Below, piece by piece: positions 6,942-15,418 of a stretch of DNA of 38,577 nt. The translations under genes and the position numbers were made by a program. Source of the stretch: an uncultured Opitutia bacterium. GTDB taxonomy: Bacteria; Verrucomicrobiota; Verrucomicrobiia; Opitutales; UBA953. Each line of letters opens with the position of its first letter. Position 1 is the first letter of the stretch. The stretch lies in NCBI GenBank assembly GCA_903850885.1, contig CAINMU010000126.1:1-38577 (forward strand), written 5' to 3'. The notes under the pieces are model-generated. The model saw only the letters and a list, made by a program, of their open reading frames with translations, did not search any database and was not told where the DNA came from.

Positions 6942-8381
6942 GTGAAGTCATTCCGTCATACGCGCATCACCTTTACTATCGGCCCCGCGACCGAATCTGA
7001 AGCTCAGCTTGAGGCCATCATCACGGCCGGAGCCGACGTCGTGCGGTTGAACATGGCGCACGCCGACCACGAATGGGTGCGTAAGACCGTCGAGCGCGTC
7101 CGCAAGGTCAGTCGGAAGATGAAGAAGGACTTAGCGGTCATGATGGATATCAAAGGCCCGGAGATCCGCACCGGGGCCCGCATGGAATCCGTCCAACTCA
7201 GCACGGGGCAAACGGTTGATGTCACGGGCTCAGATGCGGCCAAAGCTGAAGGTGATATCCTGGTGATTCCCACCAACTACCCGAAGATGATCACCGCCGT
7301 ACCGGTGGGCGGCATCGTCCTCGTGGACAACGGCCTCATTCAGCTCCGCGTCCTCGAACAACGCATCGATCGGTTGCGCTGCAAAGTCGAACAGCCCGGC
7401 CCGCTTGGGAGCCGTCGGCATATTAATCTCCCTGGGGTCAAGGTCGACCTCCCTGCCCTCACGGACAAAGACCGTGCCGACATCGCCGTCGGTTGCGAAG
7501 TGGGCGTCGATTTTTACGCCTTATCTTTCGTACGCGAAGCTGCGGACGTCGACACCCTGCGCCGCGTGCTTTTAGAGCACCACTCCAAAGCGCATATCAT
7601 TTCGAAGATTGAAGACCAGTCGGCCATCGAACACTTGGGCTCGATCCTCAACGCCACCGACGCGCTCATGGTGGCGCGCGGCGACCTCGGTATTGAAATT
7701 CCTTACGAAACCTTGCCACTCATCCAGCGCAAAGCCGTCGCCATGGCCATCGCTTGCCGCAAGCCCGTCATCGTCGCGACGCATATGCTGGAATCGATGA
7801 TTCAAAATCCCGTGCCCACGCGGGCCGAAGTCACCGACGTCTCCAATGCCGTCCTGGAGATGGCCGACTCCGTCATGCTCTCGGGCGAAACGACGACGGG
7901 TAAGCACCCGATCCGCTGCGTCGAAGTCATGGCTCGGATTGCGAGCACGACGGAGAATGAATTAGCCCGGAAACTTTCCCTCGAGCAGCCGAACGAAACG
8001 CCGAAGGTAAAATTATTGCGGGCGGCCGCCGGACTCGCCCAAGACTTGGGTAATACTGGCATCATCGCCTTTACGCGCAATGGCGACGTGCCCCGGACGC
8101 TTTCCTCGCTCCGGGCAGCAGGTTGTCCAATTTACGCCTTTGGCGAAGAAGAGCATGTCCATCGCAAGATGTCGCTGCTCTGGGGGGTTTCCTCTTTTCT
8201 GGTCAAGTTCAGCCCCAAGGCCGAAGACAATATCACCACGGCTTTAATTCGTCTGCGCGATGAAGGCCTCTGCGTGCCCGGACAGGTCTTGGTCATCGTC
8301 ACCAACGTCATTCTCGGTCCCCAGGTTATCGACAGCGTCCAGTTACGCGCGGTACCGGCGATCGAAAAGCCAACGGTGTAA
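6942..8381 (+). CDS. pyk: Pyruvate kinase
   Basis: 479 residues from a GTG start. It converts phosphoenolpyruvate and ADP to pyruvate and ATP, the last glycolytic step. Visible motifs are TFTIGPAT (10-17), VVRLNMAHA (33-41, with the substrate-binding Arg), MMDIKGPEIRTG, IISKIEDQSAI (catalytic Lys and Mg-binding Glu), MVARGDLGIE (metal-binding Asp), IVATHMLESM and SVMLSGETTTGK. A C-terminal alpha/beta regulatory domain follows. Departures from consensus are LNMAH for LNFSH, DIK for DTK and ATHM for ATQM. The first two lie at monovalent-cation or substrate contacts in characterised enzymes. The core catalytic residues remain, so it is probably active. Confidence 0.95.
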   Translation: MKSFRHTRITFTIGPATESEAQLEAIITAGADVVRLNMAHADHEWVRKTVERVRKVSRKMKKDLAVMMDIKGPEIRTGARMESVQLSTGQTVDVTGSDAAKAEGDILVIPTNYPKMITAVPVGGIVLVDNGLIQLRVLEQRIDRLRCKVEQPGPLGSRRHINLPGVKVDLPALTDKDRADIAVGCEVGVDFYALSFVREAADVDTLRRVLLEHHSKAHIISKIEDQSAIEHLGSILNATDALMVARGDLGIEIPYETLPLIQRKAVAMAIACRKPVIVATHMLESMIQNPVPTRAEVTDVSNAVLEMADSVMLSGETTTGKHPIRCVEVMARIASTTENELARKLSLEQPNETPKVKLLRAAAGLAQDLGNTGIIAFTRNGDVPRTLSSLRAAGCPIYAFGEEEHVHRKMSLLWGVSSFLVKFSPKAEDNITTALIRLRDEGLCVPGQVLVIVTNVILGPQVIDSVQLRAVPAIEKPTV

Positions 8382-8796
8382 GGCCAATCAAGAGGCTTGG
8401 TTGATTAGAGGGCCGGAGGCTCACAATGAGTTGATCGGTTGATTGGTTGACCGGTTGACCAGTGGGCCAGTTGGCCGGAGGGAGGCAACTAGCTGGCCCG
8501 TTGACAAGTTGACCAGCAGGCAAGGGAGGAAAAGCCAGATGAACAGAGGCTCGGTTGATCAGAGAGAGGCAGAGGCAAGTTGAACAGTTGATCGGTTGGC
8601 CAGTTGGCCAGTGGCCGGAGGGAGATACACAAGAGGCAGCGTTAGTTGACCAGTTGACCCGTGGGCCAGTTGGCATGGGAGGCAGCAGGTAGGGGCCAAG
8701 GGAAACCGGAGACCGGATGATTGGCGGGGATATTTTTTAGGTTCGCGGGTCAAGGTATCGGGTGGCGCATCGGGTAGGGTTGAGCGCCCCTGACTC
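8382..8796. repeat. Intergenic repeat block 3 (no gene)
   Basis: The gap between convergent pyk and the dehydrogenase gene. It consists of the TTGATCGG/TTGACC/AGTTGGCC octamer mosaic (about 8430-8675), including a GCAACTAGCTGGCCCGTTGA segment shared with blocks 1, 4 and 5, and a GCAGGTAGGGGCCAAGGG segment shared with block 1. Near 8773-8790 a GGGTAGGGTTGAGCGCCC stretch looks like half of the hairpin seen at 288-309. No gene and no standard intrinsic terminator were seen. Confidence 0.8.
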
Positions 8797-9660
8797 TTAC
8801 ACCTGAAAATATCTTCGGGCGAGGGCCTGCGTACCGGAATCTCCTTCGCCCGCAGTCACGACTTCACCGTACAGTTTTGCGGCGAGTTCGAGTCCAGGCA
8901 ATTTGATGCCCTGCTCGCGGCAGACGTCGAGCGACAGGCCGATATCTTTGACGAAATGCTTCACGTAAAAACCCGGAGCGAAATCGCCCTTGAGCACGCG
9001 GGGGGCGAGATTGAGTAACGCCCAGCTCGAAGCACCGCCGCCCGAAATCGAACGCAGCGTCGTTTCAAGGTTGAGCCCTGTGGCATGCGCGAACGCTAAG
9101 GCTTCGGACATCGCGATCATGCCGGAAGCGATGCCAATCTGATTGGCGAGTTTGCACAACTGGCCGGTACCAGGGCCGCCTTGGAGGACGATAGTCTTAC
9201 CCATCGCCGCAAATAACGGCTGGGCGAAATCGTAATCCTTCGGCGCGCCGCCGACCATGATGGTCAGGGTGCCCTCGCGCGCGCCGCGATCGCCGCCCGA
9301 AACTGGAGCATCGAGCGGACCGAAGCCTTTAGCGGCCGCCTCGGCGGCGAGCGAACGGGCCAGCGCCGGGCTTGAAGTCGTCATATCGATGAGGATGCAA
9401 CCCTTAGGGGCCGCAGTCATGAAGCCTTGCGGACCGCGCCAGACCTCTTCGACGTCATTGGGATAACCCACCATCGAAATCGCTGCATCGACACCCGTGA
9501 CTGCTTCGGCCGGCGAGGCAGCCCACTTGGCACCCAGCGCGAAAAGATCATCGGCCTTGGCCTTGGTACGGGTGTAGACCGCGACCTCATGGCCCGCCTT
9601 GAGCAGGTTCGCGACCATACTTTTACCCATCACCCCGGTGCCGACGAATGCGATCTTCAT
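8797..9660 (-). CDS. NAD(P)-dependent beta-hydroxyacid dehydrogenase (3-hydroxyisobutyrate dehydrogenase family)
   Basis: 287 residues, the usual family length. The Rossmann motif is MKIAFVGTGVMGKSM at the N-terminus. The substrate-binding motif DAPVSGGDRGAREGTLTIMVGG lies near residues 117-138, and the catalytic-lysine helix GTGQLCKLANQI near 165-176. A C-terminal all-helical dimerisation domain follows. Such enzymes oxidise 3-hydroxyisobutyrate or reduce tartronate, succinic or glyoxylic semialdehyde; the exact substrate cannot be told from sequence alone. The gene stands alone between two repeat blocks, with xseA divergent upstream. Confidence 0.9.
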   Translation of the reverse strand: MKIAFVGTGVMGKSMVANLLKAGHEVAVYTRTKAKADDLFALGAKWAASPAEAVTGVDAAISMVGYPNDVEEVWRGPQGFMTAAPKGCILIDMTTSSPALARSLAAEAAAKGFGPLDAPVSGGDRGAREGTLTIMVGGAPKDYDFAQPLFAAMGKTIVLQGGPGTGQLCKLANQIGIASGMIAMSEALAFAHATGLNLETTLRSISGGGASSWALLNLAPRVLKGDFAPGFYVKHFVKDIGLSLDVCREQGIKLPGLELAAKLYGEVVTAGEGDSGTQALARRYFQV

Positions 9661-9741
9661 GGGCGCAGTGAAAGGAGAAAGTGGACTGAGTCGAGGCAGA
9701 GGTAGGCGCGGCGTAAAAGCCGCGAGGTAAGAGGCAGCGTT

Positions 9742-9781
9742 AGTTGACCAGTTGATCGGTTGGCCAGTTGGCCAGTGGGCC
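9742..9781 (+). repeat. Five tandem copies of a degenerate 8-bp unit
   Basis: Five consecutive octamers can be read without gaps: AGTTGACC, AGTTGATC, GGTTGGCC, AGTTGGCC, AGTGGGCC. The consensus is RGTTGRCC. The same unit, shorter or reordered, fills large parts of all five repeat blocks. Confidence 0.85.
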
Positions 9782-9953
9782 GGAGGCGATAACTAGCTGG
9801 CCGGTTGACAAGTTGACCAGCAGGCAAGGGATGCGGGGAGGCAAATTGAACAGTTGATCGGTTGGCCAGTTGGCCAGTGGCCGGAGGGAGATACACAAGA
9901 GGCAGCGTTAGTTGACCAGTTGACCGGTGGGCCAGTTGGCATGGGAGGTAGCT

Positions 9954-10071
9954 GGTAGGGGCGCCACTGCGTGGCGTCCGTGGGCGGACCGATATAATGA
10001 ACTCCGACAAGTTTGACCCGACTCAACGACCCATGCGCTGCGAACGGACGCGACGCAGTCGCGCCCCTACC
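9954..10071 (-). repeat. REPIN-like inverted-repeat element, copy B
   Basis: 118 bp and the reverse complement of the element at 5921-6038, with 8 differences, all in the interior spacer; the two terminal arms are identical between copies. It shows the same GGTAGGGGCG feet and GCCAC-TGC-GTGGC and GCGAC-TGC-GTCGC hairpins. Confidence 0.75.
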
Positions 10072-10213
10072 AGCGAAGGCGAGGTGACACGGGGACATGG
10101 GGCGAAACAGATGCAGAGGACAGCACGTGGTGCTGTCCCTACCCAAGTCAGACGGTGCTGCCCCACCCTCGAGACCTCTTGCCCTTCCCCTCTAAATCCC
10201 CGAATCTGCCGAC

Positions 10214-11398
10214 ATGTCCTCGGCGCCTTTAACGGTCAGCGAATTATCTGATATCCTAAAGGGAACGCTGAACCGCATCGGCACGGTCGAAGTCGTGGGT
10301 GAAATTTCTGGCTACAAACATTACGCATCGGGCCACCATTACTTTTCGATCAAAGATGCCGGTGCGACGTTGGCCTGCGTGCTGCTGAGCTATCAGGCCC
10401 GTTGGGTTAAGTTCCCCCTCGGTGACGGCGTCCAAGTCGTGATGAAAGCCAAGGCCGATGTCTATGCTCCGAGCGGAAAACTTTCGCTGATCGTCGACTC
10501 CCTGAAGCCAGCCGGCGAAGGCGACTTATTCCAGAAGTTCAAGGAACTCCAAGCCAAGCTCAAAGCCGAAGGCCTTTTTGAAGATGAATTGAAGCGCCCC
10601 TTGCCCGACTTTCCGAAAGTCGTGGCGTTCGTGACCTCGGAGAGCGGGGCGGTCTGGCACGATTTCATCGAAGTGTTGAAGACGCGCGGGTGGAATGGCA
10701 CCGCGTGGTTGGTACCCGCCCGCGTCCAAGGCGATACCTGCCCCGGCTCCGTGATCAACGGGCTTAAAGAAGCCAATGCGATCCTCGGCATCGACCTCAT
10801 CGTCGTCGGCCGAGGCGGAGGTTCGATGGAAGACCTCTGGGGCTTCAACGATGAAGCGCTCGTCCGGGCCGTCCGGGCCAGCAAAGCGCCGGTGATTTCG
10901 GCCGTCGGACACCAGACCGATTTTACCCTATGCGACTTCGTAGCTGACAAGCGGGCCGAAACCCCGACGGCCGCGGCCGAACTTATTGCTTCAGGTCAGA
11001 CAAAGTTACGCGAGAAACTGAAATTATTAGCGGCCGAATTGGCGCAACATTCGCCCAAGGCGAAATTGCAATCGCTGTATCAGGATCTGGACCTACTCAA
11101 CGAACGCCTGGATGGGGCGGCGCAAGAAGTCATCGCGGATCATAAACATCATCTCTCCGAATTGGGGAGCGAATTGCATCGCCTCTCGCCCAAGGCCAGA
11201 CTTGGCGTCACGCGCGAACGCCTGAATCAACTGGGTAAGCGCCTGCAATCGGCGGGCTTCGAATCTGTCCTATCACGCGGTTATGCCATCGTCCGCGACG
11301 CCGACGGCGTGGTTATCTCCTCGAGCAAGAGTGTGAGTAGCGGCCGTAAGTTGCGTCTGAAATTTAACGATGGCGAGGCTGGCGTGACGGGAAATTAG
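10214..11398 (+). CDS. xseA: Exodeoxyribonuclease VII large subunit
   Basis: 394 residues. It is the catalytic subunit of ExoVII, which degrades single-stranded DNA to short oligonucleotides together with XseB; xseB is not in this window. An N-terminal OB-fold (about residues 5-95) has VVGEISGYKHYASGHHYFSI. The catalytic domain has VVGRGGGSMEDLWGFNDEAL and SAVGHQTDFTLCDFVADKRA. The usual motif is VGHETD; here Glu is Gln. A coiled-coil region (about 260-340) and the C-terminal VLSRGYAIVRD strand complete the family architecture. It starts with ATG at 10214 after repeat block 4 and ends in a sequence repeated at the end of proS. Confidence 0.94.
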   Translation: MSSAPLTVSELSDILKGTLNRIGTVEVVGEISGYKHYASGHHYFSIKDAGATLACVLLSYQARWVKFPLGDGVQVVMKAKADVYAPSGKLSLIVDSLKPAGEGDLFQKFKELQAKLKAEGLFEDELKRPLPDFPKVVAFVTSESGAVWHDFIEVLKTRGWNGTAWLVPARVQGDTCPGSVINGLKEANAILGIDLIVVGRGGGSMEDLWGFNDEALVRAVRASKAPVISAVGHQTDFTLCDFVADKRAETPTAAAELIASGQTKLREKLKLLAAELAQHSPKAKLQSLYQDLDLLNERLDGAAQEVIADHKHHLSELGSELHRLSPKARLGVTRERLNQLGKRLQSAGFESVLSRGYAIVRDADGVVISSSKSVSSGRKLRLKFNDGEAGVTGN

Positions 11399-11806
11399 GA
11401 ATGCGTCACGAGTTGATCGGTTGATTGGTTGCCCAGTTGGCCGGAGGGAGGCAACTAGCTGGCCCGTTGACAAGTTGACCAGCAGGCAAGGGATGCAGGG
11501 AGGCAAGTTAGAGGCTCGGAGGCCCAGAGGCTCGGTTGATCAGAAAGAGGCGTCACTCGTTGATTAGTTGGCCAGTTGGCCAGTTGGCAAGTTGGCCGGA
11601 GGGAGGCAAGTTAGAGGCCTGGTTGATCAGAGAGAGGCAGTGCAAAGGTGCAACTGCGGCGGAGCCGCGTGCAAAGGTGCAAAAGTGGAGGCAATCGTTT
11701 CGGGTGGCGGGTGGCGGGAGAGTTGGGATGGAGGCGCGTCCCGACCCAAGGCAGAAGATGGCAACGAGGACAGCACGTGGTGCTGTCCCTACCTCGCGAC
11801 GGGAAA
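11399..11806. repeat. Intergenic repeat block 5 (no gene)
   Basis: The gap between convergent xseA and proS. It holds the octamer mosaic (about 11410-11625) with a clean tandem at 11566-11597, the 60-bp unit at 11630-11689 identical to 1-60, and a perfect hairpin at 11768-11788 (GGACAGCAC stem, GTG loop) followed by CCTACC. The whole block is bracketed by the 13-mer GACGGGAAATTAG at 11386-11398 and 11798-11810, each copy including a stop codon of the adjoining gene. Confidence 0.85.
11566..11597 (+). repeat. Four tandem copies of AGTTGGCC
   Basis: Octamers AGTTGGCC, AGTTGGCC, AGTTGGCA, AGTTGGCC read without gaps. This is the cleanest array of the 8-bp unit in the window. Confidence 0.85.
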
Positions 11807-13336
11807 TTAGTAAGCCTTTGCCATCACCACGCGACGAGCGCTGGGCTCGCCGGTGACGACGCATTTGCCGGGCTCTTCCTTAGCGTCGAGCGGGATGCAA
11901 CGGATCGTAACCTTAAGCTCATCCTTCAGGCGCTTCTCGACTTCTTTGGAACCGTTCCAGTGGCACATCGCAAAACCGCCGTGCATTTCGGCTTTCTCGG
12001 TATTCTTAGGCGTAAAGTAAGCTTTCAATTCCTCCCAAGAATTAATTTCCCGGGTGTGTTCGGCGCGATGGGCTTTCGCCCGGGCCAGCAAGTTGTCCTG
12101 AATCGACTGCAGCCGGTCGATGATCGTCGCCACGAAGTCGGCACGAGGGACGCCGGCTTTTTCACCCGTATCACGACGGGCGGCAAAGACCGCGTTGGAA
12201 GCGAGGTCGCGCGGTCCGACTTCGACGCGGATAGGCACGCCTTTTTTGATCCAGCCCCAGACCTTATCTCCGCCGCGCATATCACGATTATCAATCGTGA
12301 CGACCAGCTTGCGGTCGTGGAAACGCTGGGCAGTGAGTTCCTTCTGCAACGATTGACAATAGGCGAGGATGTCGGCCTTGGTGGCGTCGTCCTTATAGAT
12401 TGGGATGATCACCACATGCTGCGGAGCCAGGCGAGGCGGCGCGATGAAACCATCGTCATCCGAATGCGTCATGATCATGCCGCCGATGAGGCGCGTGGAG
12501 ACACCCCAAGAAGTCGTGTGTGCAAGCTGCATCACACCGGTCTCATCCTGGAAGCGGATATTGCATGACTTCGCGAAATTCTGCCCAAGGTAATGCGAGG
12601 TGCCGGCCTGGAGAGCCTTGCGGTCTTGCATCATCGACTCGATGCAGAGCGTATCGACGGCGCCGGGGAAGCGTTCACCCTCCGTCTTGCGGCCCATGAT
12701 CACGGGCATCGCCATATAGTTTTCGGCGAAATCTGCGTAGACGCGGAGCATCTTATGCGTCTCTTCGACGGCTTCGGCCTCGGTGGCGTGGACGGTGTGG
12801 CCTTCCTGCCAGAGGAACTCGGCGGTGCGGAGGAAGAGGCGCGTGCGCATTTCCCAGCGGACGACATTGGCCCATTGGTTGATGAGGATCGGGAGATCGC
12901 GGTAGGACTGCACCCACTTTGAATAAGTTTCGCCGATGATGGTTTCGGAAGTCGGACGGACGATGAGCGGCTCTTCGAGTTCGCCGGCGGGAACGAGCTT
13001 GCCATCGGGGCCGGCCTCGAGACGCGAATGCGTGACCACCGCGCACTCCTTGGCAAAACCTTCGACGTGAGCGGCTTCCTTTTGGATGTAGCTGACTGGA
13101 ATAAAAAGTGGGAAATAGGCGTTAACGTGTCCCGTCTCCTTGAACATCGTATCAAGGTCGCGCTGGATGTTTTCCCAGAGGGCGTAGCCCCACGGCTTGA
13201 TCACCATGCAACCGCGGACGGGGCTGTTTTCAGCGAGGTCGGCCGCCTTGATCACCTGCAAATACCACTCTGGGTAATCCTCTTGGCGAGTAGGAGAGAT
13301 GGCGGTCTTGGGTTTGGCGGCGGGCTGCTGAGACAT
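11807..13336 (-). CDS. proS: Prolyl-tRNA synthetase, archaeal/eukaryotic-type
   Basis: 509 residues from the ATG at 13336; the frame continues to an unlikely TTG at 13372. It charges tRNA-Pro with proline. Class II motifs are visible: the motif-2 region LINQWANVVRWEMRTRLFLRTAEFLWQEGHT, preceded by LIVRPTSETIIGETYSKW, and the motif-3 region TSWGVSTRLIGGMIMTHSDDDG with the class II Arg in STR. An anticodon-binding domain (HVVIIPIY...) and a C-terminal zinc-type domain ending in Tyr follow. Lack of the long editing insertion and the ~500-residue length place it in the archaeal/eukaryotic ProS group that some bacteria carry. prmC lies 117 nt upstream on the same strand. Confidence 0.95.
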   Translation of the reverse strand: MSQQPAAKPKTAISPTRQEDYPEWYLQVIKAADLAENSPVRGCMVIKPWGYALWENIQRDLDTMFKETGHVNAYFPLFIPVSYIQKEAAHVEGFAKECAVVTHSRLEAGPDGKLVPAGELEEPLIVRPTSETIIGETYSKWVQSYRDLPILINQWANVVRWEMRTRLFLRTAEFLWQEGHTVHATEAEAVEETHKMLRVYADFAENYMAMPVIMGRKTEGERFPGAVDTLCIESMMQDRKALQAGTSHYLGQNFAKSCNIRFQDETGVMQLAHTTSWGVSTRLIGGMIMTHSDDDGFIAPPRLAPQHVVIIPIYKDDATKADILAYCQSLQKELTAQRFHDRKLVVTIDNRDMRGGDKVWGWIKKGVPIRVEVGPRDLASNAVFAARRDTGEKAGVPRADFVATIIDRLQSIQDNLLARAKAHRAEHTREINSWEELKAYFTPKNTEKAEMHGGFAMCHWNGSKEVEKRLKDELKVTIRCIPLDAKEEPGKCVVTGEPSARRVVMAKAY

Positions 13337-13395
13337 AAGGTCAGTAAAGAGGCAAAGGACGCGGAAGGGCAAGACGGGTTCTTGGTTCGAGGGAG

Positions 13396-13420
13396 GTTGG
13401 CACAGCGTGCCGACCCTACC
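13396..13420 (-). repeat. Solitary REP-like hairpin
   Basis: An 8-bp stem GTTGGCAC/GTGCCGAC (one G-T wobble) with AGC loop at 13396-13414 is followed by CCTACC. It therefore has the same GGTAGG foot as the hairpins of the repeat blocks when read on the minus strand. It lies between prmC and proS. Confidence 0.65.
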
Positions 13421-13453
13421 AGAGACAAAGTCGAACGAAACGCTCCGCCGTAC

Positions 13454-14299
13454 CTATGCTTTCTTTGCCTTCCAAAAGCGCGCCCGGCCACTCATGTCGG
13501 GCAGGCCCGCGGACTCGGCGTAACCGAGTTTCGCCGATAGTTCGGCCAAAGCTGGATGTTGATCGATCCCGGTCTCGCAAAGCACCCAGCCGCCTGGTCG
13601 CAAATGCTTCGCGGCGCCTTCCAAAATTTTTCGCAAATCAGCGAGCCCATCCTCGGCGGCGACCAAGGCTGACTTCGGATCAAACTCCCGCACCTCAGGT
13701 TCGGCGGCCGCCACTTCAGCTTCGGTCAGGTAAGGCGGATTAGAAACGATGAGATCGTAGGCATCCGTGACGGCGGCAAACCAGTCGGACTCGGCAAAGT
13801 TAACGCGTTCAACCAAACCGCAGCGGTCCGCGTTTTCGCGTGCGAGGGCCAAGGCTTCGGGCGAACGATCGACGGCGTCGACCTTCCAAAGCGGACGCTC
13901 CGATGCTAGCGCCAAAGCAATTGCGCCGGAACCCGTTCCTAGGTCGAGCACGCGCACGGCTTGCGTGGTGGGAAATAATTCCAGGGCATGGTCGACCAAC
14001 TCTTCCGTCTCTGGTCGCGGAATCAGGGCGCGCTTATCTGACTTCAGGACCAAGTCGCGGAATTCCACCTGGCCGACGATGTGCTGGAGCGGTTCGCGAT
14101 TGCCGCGGCGCACGATGAGAGCACGAAGCTTTTCGACTTCGACGTCCGTCAACAGCCTTTCGAACTGCAGGTAGAGATCGAGTCGCTTGAGCCCGAGTCC
14201 GGCGGCGAAGACATGTTCGGCCTCGACGCGTGATTTTTCCAACCCCTTGCGGGCCAGAAATTCCGAGGCCTTCTTCAGCGTATCGAGCAAGTTTTGCAT
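13454..14299 (-). CDS. prmC: Peptide chain release factor N5-glutamine methyltransferase
   Basis: 281 residues (HemK/PrmC). It methylates the Gln of the GGQ motif in release factors RF1 and RF2 using SAM. An N-terminal helical domain (about 1-75) contains REPLQHIVGQVEF, followed by ALIPRPETEELVD. The Rossmann domain has VLDLGTGSGAIALALA, an acidic residue in VDAVDRSPEALA, and the substrate-Gln-binding YDLIVSNPPYL. It starts at 14299, sharing one base with the stop of the upstream sua5/tsaC gene, so translational coupling is likely. The pairing of prmC with the threonylcarbamoyl-AMP synthase gene is common in bacteria. Confidence 0.95.
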   Translation of the reverse strand: MQNLLDTLKKASEFLARKGLEKSRVEAEHVFAAGLGLKRLDLYLQFERLLTDVEVEKLRALIVRRGNREPLQHIVGQVEFRDLVLKSDKRALIPRPETEELVDHALELFPTTQAVRVLDLGTGSGAIALALASERPLWKVDAVDRSPEALALARENADRCGLVERVNFAESDWFAAVTDAYDLIVSNPPYLTEAEVAAAEPEVREFDPKSALVAAEDGLADLRKILEGAAKHLRPGGWVLCETGIDQHPALAELSAKLGYAESAGLPDMSGRARFWKAKKA

Positions 14300-15354
14300 C
14301 AGCGGGCGGCGGCACGGGTCAAACGGTCATTGTAAGCCAATCCTAAGCCGGCGGCTTCGGCGAGCTCGACGTGGATCGTCGCGTAGTGACGTTGATCCAA
14401 TTGACGGAGAAGCGCGAAGAGGTGATGCGCGGCTTCGGCGACTGAGCCGGTTTCGGAAAAATTAAAAACCTCGGCGCCGAGAGGCGAAGTCGGTCGACGC
14501 TTGATAAAGACCACGGCCGCATCGTCTTCGACCTCGGGCGTTGTACCTGGGGCAAAGAGCACGACCTTCGTGGCGGGGCTGTAATGCCGCTCCAGCATGC
14601 CCGGAGCGTCTTGGGCGACCTGATGCGAGGCCGCACGCGTCACCACCTCGACATCGCCCAGCAAGGTGCGCAAGAGCTCGATTGTAATCGGGCCAGGGCG
14701 TAGCAAGCGGGCACGGCCGGGCGTGGAAAGGTCAAGGATCGTGGATTCGAGACCGTGCTCGCAATCACCGCCATCGACGATCCAAGGGCAGCGTTCCGCC
14801 AGCGAGTCGCGGACATGCGAAGCTTGGGTCGGGCTGACATAGCCAAACGGATTCGCGCTCGGGGCGGCCAAGGGGCGGCCCGTTAGACGCAAGACCTCGC
14901 GAAAAAGCGGGTGAGCGGGTAAGCGGATGGCCACGGTAGCTTTGCCCGCCGTCACGAGGTCAGGAATGCACGGCTTACGACGCAGCACGACCGTCAAAGG
15001 ACCGGGCCAGAGATGGGAGATCTTGGCCAGACGCGCATCGGGCTCGGCGACTTCGCCGAGGGCAGCGAGGTCGAGGACATGGACGATGAGCGGATCCAGT
15101 AGCGGGCGGCCTTTGATGGTAAAAATCTGAGCGAGTGCTTTTTCGTTCAACGCATCGGCGGCCAACCCGTAAACCGTCTCGGTGGGCAGCGCGACGCATT
15201 CTCCCTCTCGCAGCAAAGCCGCCGCGCGCGCGAGATCGGCGGGGGCGGAAGTTAAGAAACTGGGGAGAGCTGAGTCCAAAGCGGTGGTGACGGGAATAGA
15301 CGTCGGGGAGAAAGTTGTCTCGCTTGATTTACTTTGAAGAACCCCCAGGGGCAA
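14299..15354 (-). CDS. tsaC: Threonylcarbamoyl-AMP synthase, Sua5 type
   Basis: Up to 351 residues. It forms L-threonylcarbamoyl-AMP from Thr, bicarbonate and ATP for tRNA t6A37 modification. The YrdC/Sua5 domain is clear: GECVALPTETVYGLAADA, IKGRPLLDPLIVHV (KxR motif), LWPGPLTVVL, TVAIRLPAHP and PLAAPSANPFGYVSPTQ. A C-terminal Sua5 domain follows an APGMLERHYSPAT linker, so this is the long two-domain form. The start is odd: no ATG or GTG precedes the domain. A perfect AGGAGG (15355-15360) abuts a TTG at 15354, while a CTG six nt after it (15348) has better spacing. Confidence 0.93.
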   Translation of the reverse strand: MPLGVLQSKSSETTFSPTSIPVTTALDSALPSFLTSAPADLARAAALLREGECVALPTETVYGLAADALNEKALAQIFTIKGRPLLDPLIVHVLDLAALGEVAEPDARLAKISHLWPGPLTVVLRRKPCIPDLVTAGKATVAIRLPAHPLFREVLRLTGRPLAAPSANPFGYVSPTQASHVRDSLAERCPWIVDGGDCEHGLESTILDLSTPGRARLLRPGPITIELLRTLLGDVEVVTRAASHQVAQDAPGMLERHYSPATKVVLFAPGTTPEVEDDAAVVFIKRRPTSPLGAEVFNFSETGSVAEAAHHLFALLRQLDQRHYATIHVELAEAAGLGLAYNDRLTRAAAR

Positions 15355-15371
15355 CCTCCTAGGCGGACAAC

Positions 15372-15396
15372 AAAAAGGCCGCCTGAAAAGGCGGCC
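15372..15396 (-). terminator. Intrinsic terminator of rpsR
   Basis: On the minus strand, a 7-bp perfect stem GGCCGCC/GGCGGCC with a TTTTCA loop is followed by TTTTTGTT. It lies about 22 nt after the rpsR stop and about 17 nt before the tsaC start, so it separates the two genes or acts as a partial terminator. A second small hairpin (AGTCGG-ATG-CCGACT) is at 15402-15416. Confidence 0.85.
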
Positions 15397-15418
15397 CGGA
15401 AAGTCGGATGCCGACTCC

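Larger units (their letters stand above)
9661..10213. repeat. Intergenic repeat block 4 (no gene)
   Basis: The divergent gap between the dehydrogenase gene and xseA. It contains an octamer array at 9742-9781, a second mosaic at about 9787-9953 closely matching block 3, the REPIN-like copy B at 9954-10071, and a perfect hairpin at 10118-10138 (GGACAGCAC stem, GTG loop) followed by CCTACC. The GAGGTGACACGGGGACATGG segment at about 10081-10100 also occurs near 370-400. Promoters for both flanking genes must be in or beside these repeats. Confidence 0.85.

Noticed and set aside
8382..8796. CRISPR-like repeat array
   Set aside because: Units are 8 bp, contiguous and degenerate, without unique spacers of constant size, and no cas genes are near.
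13337..13453. T-box or tRNA-like leader before proS
   Set aside because: The gap contains only a REP-like hairpin; no T-box core or cloverleaf can be drawn.
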